Positions 18,615 through 26,192 of a stretch of 36,557 bases of DNA are shown one piece after another (the first letter of the stretch is position 1; each line of letters opens with the position of its first letter). Below the pieces are notes generated by a model. That model saw only the letters and a program-made list of their open reading frames with translations, ran no database searches and was not told the DNA's origin. A program made the position numbers and the translations under genes. Source of the DNA: Oscillospiraceae bacterium (GTDB lineage Bacteria > Bacillota > Clostridia > Oscillospirales > Acutalibacteraceae); contig SVQF01000008.1 of the NCBI GenBank assembly GCA_015065445.1, positions 1-36,557 on the forward strand. Reading direction: 5' to 3'.

Positions 18615-19535
18615 ATGAAAATTTTTAAAAACCGAGGCGACATATATATCCCTAAATCCGACTACAAAAGCAGCGGCGAAACCCGTTTTTTAAGAATAAC
18701 GCTTGTTTTGATTGTTCTTTTTACAGCTGCGTTTGTAGTAATTCTTTCAAGACAGTATTCGTCGGCAAAAGATTTTTTCGGCAGGGGCGAAGTAAGTGTA
18801 ACGCAGGAAACCGTTACAAATGTTGCACTTCCTGAAATAGAGGGCAAAACAAACTTTTTGATATTTGAAACAGACACCGAACAGACTGTTATTCATTATA
18901 TTTATCTTTTTCAGGCAGACAGGGATAACAAGGCATATAAAGTCTGCACCCTTTCGCCCGACACGGTAATTGATAATAACAGCATCTATGATATTTATTC
19001 AAGCGGCGGCGGTGCTTCGCTTCAGACAAAATTAACAGAATATCTTGGTATTCAGATAGATTACTACGCTGCGTTTGACAGCACATCTTTTTCTGATTTT
19101 TGTTCTAAGCTCGGCACTTTTGTTTATCCGAATGACGAAGAATTAAAGTACAGCACCGATTTGGAAGAGGATAATTACACAATTCACCTCAGAAAAGGCG
19201 ACCAGACTCTTGACTCGCAGACGTTTTCAAATCTGCTGCGTTATTATTCAAATCAGGAAAAAAATTATAACAAAGCAAACAATGCGGTTTTATATGCCTT
19301 TACAAGTCTGATTAACGAAGAAAATTATGAGGATGCAGAGGCACTGTTCAGACTTTTTGTAAAATCTTCGTCAACAAATATCACGGTCCGCAATTTTGAA
19401 AACGGACGTGACGGACTCATAGTGTTCAGTAAACTCGGCAGCAAAGTGCCTGTTTACAGCACGCAGATTGAATACGAAGGTAATACACTTACACAAAATT
19501 CGGTTGAAAACATTAAGGGATATTTCAATAAATAA
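18615..19535 (+). CDS. Divergent LCP-like single-pass membrane protein
   Basis: 306-residue protein with a short cytoplasmic start, one membrane helix (about 27-46) and an extracellular domain. Segments such as KTNFLIFETD, YLGIQIDYYAAFDSTSFSDF and CSKLGTFVY follow the beta-strand and 'lgi.vdyy..vd...f..lv..lGgv' pattern of LytR-CpsA-Psr domains. The arginine-rich active-site segments of true LCP transferases (as in the protein at 7527-9182) are not evident. It may be a non-catalytic relative; I rate the relationship as probable. The ATG at 18615 has GTGGAGA. It is 12 bases upstream of folE, so the two are probably cotranscribed even though the functions are unrelated. Confidence 0.65.
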   Translation: MKIFKNRGDIYIPKSDYKSSGETRFLRITLVLIVLFTAAFVVILSRQYSSAKDFFGRGEVSVTQETVTNVALPEIEGKTNFLIFETDTEQTVIHYIYLFQADRDNKAYKVCTLSPDTVIDNNSIYDIYSSGGGASLQTKLTEYLGIQIDYYAAFDSTSFSDFCSKLGTFVYPNDEELKYSTDLEEDNYTIHLRKGDQTLDSQTFSNLLRYYSNQEKNYNKANNAVLYAFTSLINEENYEDAEALFRLFVKSSSTNITVRNFENGRDGLIVFSKLGSKVPVYSTQIEYEGNTLTQNSVENIKGYFNK

Positions 19536-19547
19536 ATTGGAGACGCT

Positions 19548-20117
19548 ATGATTACTGACGAAAATAAAGAAATTATAAAAAAAGCAGTACGTGATATTCT
19601 TATCGCAGTCGGCGAAGACCCCGACAGAGCGGGTCTTGTTGAAACTCCTCAGCGTGTGGCAAATATGTATGAAGAAATGTTTTGCGGACTCGACGAAGAC
19701 CCTAAACGCCACCTCAAAATGTTTGACGAAAAGTCGAACGACGAAATGGTTATTGTGCGTGATATTCCTTTTTCGTCGATGTGCGAACATCACCTTCTGC
19801 CGTTTGTCGGCAAAGCACATATTGCCTATATACCGAGCGACAACAAAATAATAGGACTGTCCAAACTTGCACGAATTGTAGAAAACTTTGCAAAAAAACC
19901 GCAGGTACAGGAGCGATTAACACACGACATCGCAGACTTTCTTAACGAAAACCTTTCGCCTCAGGGCGTTGCCGTTATAATAGAGGCAGAGCATATGTGT
20001 ATGTCCATCCGTGGAGCCCGTGCCTTCGGTTCAAAAACTCAGACCTCGGCACTTCGTGGCATTATGCGTACAGACCAGAGAACAAGAACAGAAGTATTAT
20101 CACTTCTTACGAAGTGA
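19548..20117 (+). CDS. folE: GTP cyclohydrolase I
   Basis: First enzyme of pterin synthesis: GTP to 7,8-dihydroneopterin triphosphate. The 189-residue protein has the zinc ligands C79 and H82 in [10 protein letters not shown] and C151 in EHMCMSIRG, and the GTP-binding [20 protein letters not shown] segment. The ATG at 19548 has TTGGAGA. It is the first of four adjacent folate genes (folE-folP-folB-folK). Its last codons form the left arm of a 14-bp hairpin, and heptamer repeats separate it from folP. Confidence 0.98.
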   Translation: MITDENKEIIKKAVRDILIAVGEDPDRAGLVETPQRVANMYEEMFCGLDEDPKRHLKMFDEKSNDEMVIVRDIPFSSMCEHHLLPFVGKAHIAYIPSDNKIIGLSKLARIVENFAKKPQVQERLTHDIADFLNENLSPQGVAVIIEAEHMCMSIRGARAFGSKTQTSALRGIMRTDQRTRTEVLSLLTK

Positions 20118-20124
20118 TAATACT
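20093..20124 (+). repeat. 14-bp perfect hairpin across the folE stop codon
   Basis: AGTATTATCACTTC-TTAC-GAAGTGATAATACT: the left arm encodes the last folE residues (VLSLL), the right arm includes the TGA. Only three T follow, so it is not a standard terminator. It may block exonucleases or couple folE to folP expression (inference). Confidence 0.75.
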
Positions 20125-20130
20125 TTAGAC

Positions 20131-20158
20131 TCAAGACCAAAGACTCAAGGCTCAAAGT
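20131..20158 (+). repeat. Heptamer tandem repeat, locus A (4 units)
   Basis: Units tcaagac, caaagac, tcaaggc and tcaaagt, consensus TCAAGAC. They fill the folE-folP gap and end 10 bases before the folP ATG. The same heptamer is at 25252-25279 and, in the opposite orientation, at 32236-32323. Confidence 0.85.
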
Positions 20159-20168
20159 TTAAGAAAAT

Positions 20169-20963
20169 ATGTTTTCATTTAAAAAAATAAAAAGCCCTGC
20201 TATAATGGGCATTGTGAACGTAACGCCCGATTCATTTTCGGACGGCGGTACGCATTTTAAAAGCAGCGACGCTGTTGAATATGCACTGCAAATCATTGAA
20301 GACGGGGCGGATATTATTGACCTCGGAGCTCAGTCAACACGCCCGGGTTACACCGAAATATCGCCCGAAGAGGAATGGAACAGACTAAAAGACGTTCTTC
20401 CCGTTATCCGCAGCAAAACCAACCTGCCGATTTCTGTTGACACTTATTTCAGCGAGGTTGCAGAGCTTTCGCTTAAAAACGGTGCAGACATTATCAACGA
20501 TGTAAGCGGCGTGTTTAATCTTAATATGGCACAGCTTGTAAAAGACAGCGGTGCAGGCTGGGTTATTATGCACAACGGCAGCGGCTCATTCGCAGAGGTT
20601 AAAGCTTTTTTTGAAGATATGGCAAAAAAATGCATTGACTTCGGTATAAAAAAAGAACAACTCTGCTTTGATATGGGCATAGGTTTTGGCAAAACTTACG
20701 AACAAAACTTAGAACTAATTGCAAATGTTAAGGCATATAAATTACCTGACTATCCGCTGCTGCTCGGCGTTAGCAGAAAACGTGTGATTGGCACTGCCTC
20801 GGGGCAGAAAAACCCGTCAGAGCGGATTTACGGCAATATTGCGGCAGATACGGCGGCAATCCTCGGCGGAGTTGACATAATTCGCCTGCACGACGTTAAA
20901 AACGAAAAGCAGGGTATCTTAATGGCAACAGAATTACTCGAGCAAAGTAATAAGATAAGGTGA
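20169..20963 (+). CDS. folP: Dihydropteroate synthase
   Basis: Condenses hydroxymethyl-dihydropterin pyrophosphate with p-aminobenzoate; the sulfonamide target. The 264-residue TIM barrel shows MGIVNVTPDSFSDGG, DLGAQSTRPGYTEI, ISVDTYF, INDVSG, the later LLLGVSRKRVIG and the final IIRLHDV. The glycine-rich loop after DSFSDGG is short, as in many Gram-positives. The ATG at 20169 has no clear Shine-Dalgarno (only aaga), because heptamer repeats occupy the region directly upstream; expression may depend on coupling from folE. It overlaps folB. Confidence 0.97.
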   Translation: MFSFKKIKSPAIMGIVNVTPDSFSDGGTHFKSSDAVEYALQIIEDGADIIDLGAQSTRPGYTEISPEEEWNRLKDVLPVIRSKTNLPISVDTYFSEVAELSLKNGADIINDVSGVFNLNMAQLVKDSGAGWVIMHNGSGSFAEVKAFFEDMAKKCIDFGIKKEQLCFDMGIGFGKTYEQNLELIANVKAYKLPDYPLLLGVSRKRVIGTASGQKNPSERIYGNIAADTAAILGGVDIIRLHDVKNEKQGILMATELLEQSNKIR

Positions 20964-20968
20964 TTATA

Positions 20969-21331
20969 TTGGACAAAATAACTATAAAAAACTTAAAACT
21001 CTTTGCTTATCACGGCGTAAATCCCGAAGAAAAAGAAAACGGTCAGAACTTTTTTATTGACCTCGACTACTATCTTAATTTGCAAAACGCCTGCCGCAGC
21101 GACAATCTTGACGACACAGTTTCGTATGCAGCGGTTGTTAAAACTGTCCGCAAAGCGTTTGTGGCAGAGAGTTACGATTTGATTGAAAAAGCGGCTCAGA
21201 CCGTTGCAGACGCTGTTTTAGACGCATTTGAGCAAATATCAAGGGTAGACGTTACCCTTAAAAAGCCCGAGGCTCCCGTAAAAGCGGAATTCGATTATAT
21301 GGCGGTAAGCATCAGCAGGGAGAGAGAATGA
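20969..21331 (+). CDS. folB: Dihydroneopterin aldolase
   Basis: Converts dihydroneopterin to 6-hydroxymethyl-dihydropterin and glycolaldehyde. The 120-residue protein reads MDKITIKNLKLFAYHGVNPE at the N-terminus with the conserved YHGV, then the FFIDLDYYLNL strand, VSYAAVV, YDLIEKAAQTVADAVL with the catalytic-region glutamate, and VTLKKPEAPV. I choose the TTG at 20969, which has AGGTGA upstream and gives the family N-terminus; a GTG at 20960 is the alternative. Overlaps folP's end, and its own stop overlaps the folK ATG by four bases. Confidence 0.95.
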   Translation: MDKITIKNLKLFAYHGVNPEEKENGQNFFIDLDYYLNLQNACRSDNLDDTVSYAAVVKTVRKAFVAESYDLIEKAAQTVADAVLDAFEQISRVDVTLKKPEAPVKAEFDYMAVSISRERE

Positions 21332-21798
21332 AATATATTATCAGCGTAGGTACAAATATCGGCGACAGAAGCAAGAACATAACTGACGCAATCAGTGCGT
21401 TTAATCTTGTACCCGACACAACAGTTATAAAGCAGTCAGGAATTTACGAAACCGAACCCGTCGGTTACGCAGACCAGCAGAGTTTTTACAATGCGGTGTT
21501 TGAGGTGGAAAGCAAGCTCGACGCAAACGAAATTCTCGGCATATGTCTTGGCATAGAGGCAGGATTCGGCAGAGTACGTCAGTTCAAAAACGGACCCCGC
21601 ATAATAGACCTCGACTTGATTTTTGCAGAAGACAAAAAAATAAAAACGCCAAATCTCACTGTGCCGCATCCACGCTACAGTGAAAGGCGATTTGTACTTG
21701 TGCCGCTTTTGGAAATTTTTCCCGACGGCAATGCTTACGGCACGGATTTTGCAAAATATATTGATTTAATCGAAGGTCAGGCAATCAGACGGCTTTAA
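21328..21798 (+). CDS. folK: 6-hydroxymethyl-7,8-dihydropterin pyrophosphokinase
   Basis: Transfers pyrophosphate from ATP to hydroxymethyl-dihydropterin, supplying FolP. The 156-residue protein has the family start YIISVGTNIGDR, then SGIYETEPVGYADQQSFYNA, FGRVRQFKNGPRIIDLDLIF with the two magnesium-binding aspartates, and VPHPRYSERRFVLVPLLEI. It begins at an ATGA overlap with folB and is the last of the folate group. No folC or p-aminobenzoate genes are in the window. Confidence 0.97.
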   Translation: MKYIISVGTNIGDRSKNITDAISAFNLVPDTTVIKQSGIYETEPVGYADQQSFYNAVFEVESKLDANEILGICLGIEAGFGRVRQFKNGPRIIDLDLIFAEDKKIKTPNLTVPHPRYSERRFVLVPLLEIFPDGNAYGTDFAKYIDLIEGQAIRRL

Positions 21799-21886
21799 TT
21801 TTCAAAATTTCACATTTTTATTATTCCTCGGTTTACAAACAATATTAATGCTGAAAAGCAAATTGTTTAAAACGGAGGAATTTTTT

Positions 21887-22069
21887 ATGAAATCAAATAC
21901 AACAAAAAATATTATGAAGGGCGTGGGTGCAACCCTCGCAGTATGCTCTGCAGTCACAATGATGGCAAATTCAAAAAAGAACGACACAATGAACAGCACC
22001 AAAAAATCAATTAAAAAAACCGCAAACAAAATCACCGATGTGATTGATGCGGTAACGTCGTTTATGTAA
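21887..22069 (+). CDS. Small hydrophobic-helix protein of unknown function (60 aa)
   Basis: I do not recognise this protein. It has a basic N-terminus (MKSNTTKNIMKG), a hydrophobic stretch at about 12-27 (VGATLAVCSAVTMMA) without a clear cleavage site, then a lysine-rich segment and a possible amphipathic helix (KITDVIDAVTSF) at the end. The ATG at 21887 has a strong CGGAGG Shine-Dalgarno, and a hairpin follows the stop, so it is likely a real gene. It could be a small membrane-associated or secreted protein. It stands alone between folK and the CHAP gene. Confidence 0.65.
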   Translation: MKSNTTKNIMKGVGATLAVCSAVTMMANSKKNDTMNSTKKSIKKTANKITDVIDAVTSFM

Positions 22070-22089
22070 CGGGCATTGCCCGTTACATA
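22065..22089 (+). terminator. Perfect hairpin after the small protein gene
   Basis: TGTAACGGGC-ATT-GCCCGTTACA, a 10-bp perfect stem that contains the stop codon of the small gene. A T-rich stretch (ctttttagtttt) comes about 8 bases later rather than immediately. Probable terminator. Confidence 0.65.
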
Positions 22090-22167
22090 AAAACTTTTTA
22101 GTTTTGCAAACAAAAAAGCGGCATAGGGCATACGACTTAAATAGGGTTTAAATTAATAATTGTTTGA

Positions 22168-22202
22168 CAGACGGAAAGTTAATCTTTCGGTCTGTTTTTA
22201 TT
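22168..22202 (+). terminator. Intrinsic terminator
   Basis: ACAGACGGAAAG-TTAAT-CTTTCGGTCTGT with one internal mismatch, followed by TTTTTA. It insulates the CHAP gene's promoter from upstream transcription. Confidence 0.75.
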
Positions 22203-22255
22203 TATGGGATTTGTCCTTACAAATCCGATGCTCGCTAAAGTCCGTTACTCATTAT

Positions 22256-22284
22256 TTGACTTGTAATTATAAATATGATAAAAT
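22256..22284 (+). promoter_or_regulatory. Promoter of the CHAP gene leader
   Basis: -35 TTGACT (22256-22261), 17-base spacer, -10 TAAAAT (22279-22284) with a TGn extension directly before it. Predicted start is about 22291, exactly where the first arm of the leader's long helix begins. Confidence 0.8.
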
Positions 22285-22290
22285 AAGTAT

Positions 22291-22450
22291 TGCGACACAA
22301 GTTAATATGGCAATTTGTATAAGTCTGCATTTTTATTTTGGTAAAAATGCAAGCTCTTTTTCGCATTCTTATATGAATTGTCGAAACTTGTGTCGCAGCA
22401 ATCGAGCTATGCGTTTTTCGTGCGTAGCTTATTGCTACGCACTTTTTATT
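22291..22450 (+). ncRNA. Structured 5' leader with antiterminator/terminator switch upstream of the CHAP gene
   Basis: P1: TGCGACACAAGTT (22291-22303) pairs perfectly with AACTTGTGTCGCA (22385-22397). Enclosed by P1 is P2: TGCATTTTTA (22326-22335) with TAAAAATGCA (22342-22351). Then the segment at 22421-22428 can pair in two ways: upstream with AGCTATGCG (22405-22413; 9 pairs including two G-U) or downstream in GTGCGTAGC-TTATT-GCTACGCAC (22420-22442) followed by TTTTTATTT, an intrinsic terminator. The AAGGAGG ribosome site starts at 22455. This is the architecture of a riboswitch or attenuator, but I do not recognise any known aptamer; ligand or trigger is unknown. Confidence 0.75.
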
Positions 22451-22468
22451 TATCAAGGAGGAAAAATT

Positions 22469-24142
22469 GTGAAAAAGGTATTGAGCGTAGTATTATCTTT
22501 AGTAATGCTGTTAAGCATTACAACAGGAATGACGATGACGGCACAGGCAACAAGCATTACACAAGCACAAGCAGTAAACTGGGCTAACTCGCAAATCGGA
22601 AGATCATTGGATTATGATGGTGCTTATGGTGCACAATGTGTTGATTTAACCAAATACTACTATGCCTATTTAGGCGTATCGCCGGTTAACGGAAATGGAT
22701 GTGATTATGCAACAAACGTCTTGCCAAATGGATGGCAGAGAATTCCTTATTCAAGCGGCTTCGCTGCACAGCCGGGTGATATAGCTGTTTGGACTTATTC
22801 TACTAGTGCATATGGGCACGTTGCTATTGTTACTGGAGCAAGCACATCATCAATGAATGTAGTTGAACAAAATGCATCTACAGGGACAAGAGCCCATTCG
22901 TATAGTTATTCTTATGGAACATTTTTCGGCGTTATAAGACCCGATTTTACTAGCGTTAATACTCCGGAACCTATAATTAGTGATAATAAAAACTATGTTT
23001 CTGTCGGAGAAAATATTGCTTTTTGGTATTCCGGACTAACCGAGTGCAGTAAAGTAGAGTTTTACTTTGAAAAAGATGGAAAAGTTTATTATACGAAAGA
23101 CTCTACATCTTCAAGAGAATTTGTGACCTACTTTGAAAATGAAGGTTTATATAATATTTATGTAGGCGGATATTATAACGGACAGTGGTATTATTCTTCT
23201 AAAATAACAGTTTACGTTTTTAACCCTAAACTAACAAGTAATAAAACATCTGTTGACATTAATGAGGAAATAACACTTACATATAGCGGTCTTACGGTCA
23301 GCCAAAAAGTTGAGATATGCTTTGAAAAAGACGGAAAAACATATTATACAGACGATTCAACAACGTCACGAACATATAAGAATTATTTTGAAAAGCCCGG
23401 AGAGTATTACGTTTATGCTAAAGGTACCATAAACAATTATTCAACTATTTCTAATAAGGTGAAAATCACAGTAACCTGCAATCATAATTACAATAAAAGC
23501 GTTACTAAAGACGCAACGTGCAAAACCGCTGGAGTGTTAACATATACTTGTACTAAATGCGGAGATAGCTATACTGAAACTATTGCAAAGAAATCACACA
23601 CCGTTGTAAAAGATGATGCTGTATTAGAAACCTGTACTTCAAACGGTTTAACCGAAGGAAGTCATTGTTCTGTATGCGGTGAGATTATAACGGCACAAAA
23701 AACGATTTCGGCTATTGGGCATAAATCAGACAATGGTACTGTAACAAAAACACCGACCTATACTGAAACAGGTACAAAGGAATATAAATGCACAGTTTGC
23801 GGTAAAGTGCTAAAAATCGAAACTCTTGCAAAGCTTGCGAAAAAGGCAAACACGCTTAAAGCAAGCGGTAAAACAAAAAACGTCAAATATTCAACTCTTA
23901 AGAAAAAGAATGTTACAGTTGTACGCAAAGATATTATTACAGTTAGCAAGGCACAGGGCAAGATTAACTACATGAAAATCAGTGGAAATAAGAAGATAAC
24001 TGTTTCAAGTTCAGGCAAGATAACAGTTAAAAAAGGCTTAAAGAAAGGCACTTATAAGGTTAAAGTAAAAGTCACCGCAGCGGGCAATTCGACCTATAAA
24101 TCAGGGAGTAAAACCGTCAAGGTAACGATTAAAGTTAAATAG
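22469..24142 (+). CDS. Secreted CHAP-domain peptidoglycan hydrolase
   Basis: 557-residue secreted protein, probably a cell-wall amidase or endopeptidase. A signal peptide (1-27, ending AQA) is followed by a CHAP domain (about 33-155) with catalytic C57 in GAQCVDL and H117 in YGHVAIV. Next come two related repeats of about 85 residues (each with YSGLT, a V-E-x-x-FEKDG core, and YFE), then a cysteine-rich part with repeated CxxC units (CTKCG, CSVCG, CTVCG), and a lysine-rich Ig-like C-terminal domain (about 465-557). I use the GTG at 22469, which has AAGGAGG at 7 bases. The open frame continues upstream to 22160, but that part is the structured leader. Expression is probably controlled by that leader. 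Confidence 0.9.
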   Translation: MKKVLSVVLSLVMLLSITTGMTMTAQATSITQAQAVNWANSQIGRSLDYDGAYGAQCVDLTKYYYAYLGVSPVNGNGCDYATNVLPNGWQRIPYSSGFAAQPGDIAVWTYSTSAYGHVAIVTGASTSSMNVVEQNASTGTRAHSYSYSYGTFFGVIRPDFTSVNTPEPIISDNKNYVSVGENIAFWYSGLTECSKVEFYFEKDGKVYYTKDSTSSREFVTYFENEGLYNIYVGGYYNGQWYYSSKITVYVFNPKLTSNKTSVDINEEITLTYSGLTVSQKVEICFEKDGKTYYTDDSTTSRTYKNYFEKPGEYYVYAKGTINNYSTISNKVKITVTCNHNYNKSVTKDATCKTAGVLTYTCTKCGDSYTETIAKKSHTVVKDDAVLETCTSNGLTEGSHCSVCGEIITAQKTISAIGHKSDNGTVTKTPTYTETGTKEYKCTVCGKVLKIETLAKLAKKANTLKASGKTKNVKYSTLKKKNVTVVRKDIITVSKAQGKINYMKISGNKKITVSSSGKITVKKGLKKGTYKVKVKVTAAGNSTYKSGSKTVKVTIKVK

Positions 24143-24153
24143 ATACAAAACGA

Positions 24154-24186
24154 GCACGGCAATTGCCGTGCTCAAACTTTTTTATT
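24154..24186 (+). terminator. Terminator after the CHAP gene
   Basis: Perfect palindrome GAGCACGGCAATTGCCGTGCTC (11-bp arms, small effective loop), followed after three bases by CTTTTTTATT. Also lies downstream of the convergent aldolase gene. Confidence 0.85.
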
Positions 24187-24226
24187 ATACCCTATTTATA
24201 TTGGACACCCCATAGTCGCTTTTTTG

Positions 24227-25168
24227 TTAGTCAAATGCGTGGCCTGATGAACCGAATACAACGTCAATCTTGTGTGCAACAACCTCTTCGATAAGGTCTC
24301 TTGCAGGGGTAAGATACTGACGTGGGTCAAAGTGGGTCGGATTCTCTGCAAAGTGCTTGCGAATTGCAGCGGTCATTGCAATACGGATATCCGAGTCAAC
24401 GTTAACCTTACATACTGCCATTGACGCAGCCTTACGGAGCATATCCTCAGGAATACCGATTGCGTCAGGCATTGAGCCGCCGTACTGGTTAATCATCTTG
24501 ATGTGGTCCTGATTTACAGAGCTTGCACCGTGAAGTACAATCGGGAAATTCGGAAGCTGCTTGCCAACCTCTTCAAGAATATCAAAGCGAAGCTGCGGCT
24601 TCTGACCCGGCTTAAACTTGTATGCACCGTGGCTTGTGCCGATTGCGATTGCAAGTGAGTCAACGCCTGTGCGTGTTGCAAAGTCGTAAACTTCCTCAGG
24701 TCTCGTGTAAGACTCGTTACCTGCCTCAACAACAACGTCGTCCTCAACGCCTGCGAGTGTGCCGAGCTCACCCTCAACAACAACGCCGTGAGCGTGTGCG
24801 TATTCAACAACCTGCTTTGTGAGTTTGATGTTCTCTTCGTAAGGAAGCGAAGAACCGTCAATCATTACAGATGTGAAACCGCCGTCAATACAGCTTTTGC
24901 AGGTTTCAAAGTCAGGACCGTGGTCAAGGTGAAGAGCAATCGGAAGTCCTGTTTCCTCAGCAGCAGCTTTTACCATTGCAACAAGGTAGTCGTGGCTTGC
25001 GTACTTTCTTGCACCCGATGAACACTGAAGAATTACAGGAGCCTCGAGCTTTTTGGCAGCTCTTGTGATACCCTGCACAATCTCCATATTGTTTACGTTA
25101 AAAGCACCGATAGCGTAGCCGCTTTCATATGCCTTTTTAAACATTTCGGTAGTGGTTACAAGTGGCAT
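24227..25168 (-). CDS. fba: Class II fructose-bisphosphate aldolase
   Basis: Zinc-dependent glycolytic enzyme that splits fructose-1,6-bisphosphate; cytoplasmic, 313 residues. The catalytic/zinc segment IALHLDHGPD (D82, H83), the later zinc histidines in AIGTSHGAYK and PIVLHGASS, EGELGTLAGVED, and the KVNVDSDIR phosphate-binding end are all present. The DIRIAMTAAIRKHF tail is normal for type B class II aldolases; a tagatose-bisphosphate aldolase cannot be fully excluded. ATG at 25168 has AGGAGG. Monocistronic by appearance, converging with the CHAP gene; a TATAAT lies about 40 bases upstream of the start (25210-25215 region), with no clear -35. Confidence 0.95.
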   Translation of the reverse strand: MPLVTTTEMFKKAYESGYAIGAFNVNNMEIVQGITRAAKKLEAPVILQCSSGARKYASHDYLVAMVKAAAEETGLPIALHLDHGPDFETCKSCIDGGFTSVMIDGSSLPYEENIKLTKQVVEYAHAHGVVVEGELGTLAGVEDDVVVEAGNESYTRPEEVYDFATRTGVDSLAIAIGTSHGAYKFKPGQKPQLRFDILEEVGKQLPNFPIVLHGASSVNQDHIKMINQYGGSMPDAIGIPEDMLRKAASMAVCKVNVDSDIRIAMTAAIRKHFAENPTHFDPRQYLTPARDLIEEVVAHKIDVVFGSSGHAFD

Positions 25169-25251
25169 AATAAATGTCCTCCTAAAAATTTTTACTCATC
25201 TATTATACTACATTATATAATAAATAGCAACAAGAATTTGATAATTCAGGC

Positions 25252-25279
25252 TCAAGACTCAAGACTCAAGACTCAAGGG
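25252..25279 (+). repeat. Heptamer tandem repeat, locus B (4 units)
   Basis: Three exact TCAAGAC units and one tcaaggg, between fba and ribU. Same consensus and orientation as the folE-folP locus. Confidence 0.85.
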
Positions 25280-25305
25280 CAAACCTTGGTTCTCGGTGCG
25301 TTACA

Positions 25306-25908
25306 CTATTCCTCGCCTTTAAGATATTTTGAGAGCGGCTTGTAAATCAGCATAGATACCGCAACAACTGCAAGTCCCTTTACAACGGTAAACGGTATGT
25401 TAAATATTATCAGACCGTCCGTAACGCTTTTAAGCGACGGCATTACTACCTTGTAAAGACCGAGCACTGCCTCTTCGGGAAAACCGAGAACGCTGTAATA
25501 TAAAGGATAAATAATAAAGTAGTTTACAACAACGCTGAACAGTCCCATCATAACCGCACCCGTTACACCTGCAACAAAGGCGTTGCCCTTTGTCTTTTTA
25601 AGCTTATATGTGTAGCCTGCCACAAGCGTAAAGCATGCCGCAAGCAAAAAGTTTGAAAGCGGACCTACAAAACTTGTTGAGCCAAACGGAATATGCACAA
25701 TGTTTTTAATCAGCGAAATCACCACGCCCGCAAGCGGACCGTACGAAAACGCACCAATAAGTGCGGGCAAATCCGAAAAGTCAAACTTTAGAAAGCTCGG
25801 CACTATCGGAATACTGAACTCCAAAAACTGCAGTGCTATTGCAACGGCGGTGAGTATTCCGCTGCCGGCAAGTGTGCGTGTGTTAATTGTTTTTGATTTG
25901 TTTTTCAT
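25306..25908 (-). CDS. ribU: Riboflavin ECF transporter substrate-binding subunit RibU
   Basis: Membrane S-component that binds riboflavin and docks on the shared energy-coupling module (not in this window). The 200-residue protein has about six hydrophobic segments; the first, SGILTAVAIALQFLEFSIPI, is followed by the family's KFDFSDLPALIGAFSYGPLAG and the GSTSFVGPLSNFLL loop. I use the ATG at 25908, with GGAGG upstream; an in-frame TTG at 25923 would place the ribosome site inside the gene. The FMN riboswitch directly upstream, known to control riboflavin uptake and synthesis, supports the substrate assignment. Confidence 0.93.
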   Translation of the reverse strand: MKNKSKTINTRTLAGSGILTAVAIALQFLEFSIPIVPSFLKFDFSDLPALIGAFSYGPLAGVVISLIKNIVHIPFGSTSFVGPLSNFLLAACFTLVAGYTYKLKKTKGNAFVAGVTGAVMMGLFSVVVNYFIIYPLYYSVLGFPEEAVLGLYKVVMPSLKSVTDGLIIFNIPFTVVKGLAVVAVSMLIYKPLSKYLKGEE

Positions 25909-25942
25909 TTTTCTTTCCTCCAAAATGTTTTACAAACTTTAG

Positions 25943-25975
25943 GAAAAAGAGACGCCCCCGAAAACCTCGGGGGCG
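25943..25975 (-). terminator. Expression-platform terminator of the FMN riboswitch
   Basis: Minus strand: CGCCCCCGA-GGTTT-TCGGGGGCG followed by TCTCTTTTTCCT, a GC-rich stem with a U-run between the aptamer and the ribU ribosome site. FMN binding should favour it. Confidence 0.9.
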
Positions 25976-25999
25976 ATATTGCACTTAATACAATATTAT

Positions 26000-26152
26000 T
26001 TCTCTCATCCGGACTTATAGCACTTTGCTAATTACCGTCGGTTACGGAATTTCACCGTATCAGTCCTGCGTGGCAGGAGTCGTGGACTTTATTACACCCT
26101 GTATAACAGGTTGCATTAACCACCGGTGAGGATTTGCACCTCGCCCCGAAAT
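26000..26152 (-). ncRNA. FMN riboswitch (RFN element)
   Basis: The minus strand reads ttcggggcgaggtgcaaatc at the 5' end, then cctcaccggtggttaatgc, later acggtgaaattccgtaaccg, and closes with aagtccggatgagagaaa. These are the conserved junction segments of the RFN aptamer. It precedes ribU and is followed by an intrinsic terminator, so FMN should repress ribU by premature termination (family knowledge). Confidence 0.97.
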
Positions 26153-26164
26153 ATTTGCACTATT

Positions 26165-26192
26165 ATTATATGATATACAGCCGCATTGTCAA
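26165..26192 (-). promoter_or_regulatory. Promoter of the riboswitch-ribU transcript
   Basis: Minus-strand -35 TTGACA (26187-26192), 16-base spacer, -10 TATAAT (26165-26170). Start near 26158, just ahead of the aptamer. Confidence 0.88.

Noticed and set aside
22160-22468. Upstream coding extension of the CHAP protein
   Set aside because: The frame is open by chance; this DNA holds a terminator, a promoter and a structured leader, and the GTG at 22469 has AAGGAGG and starts a signal peptide.
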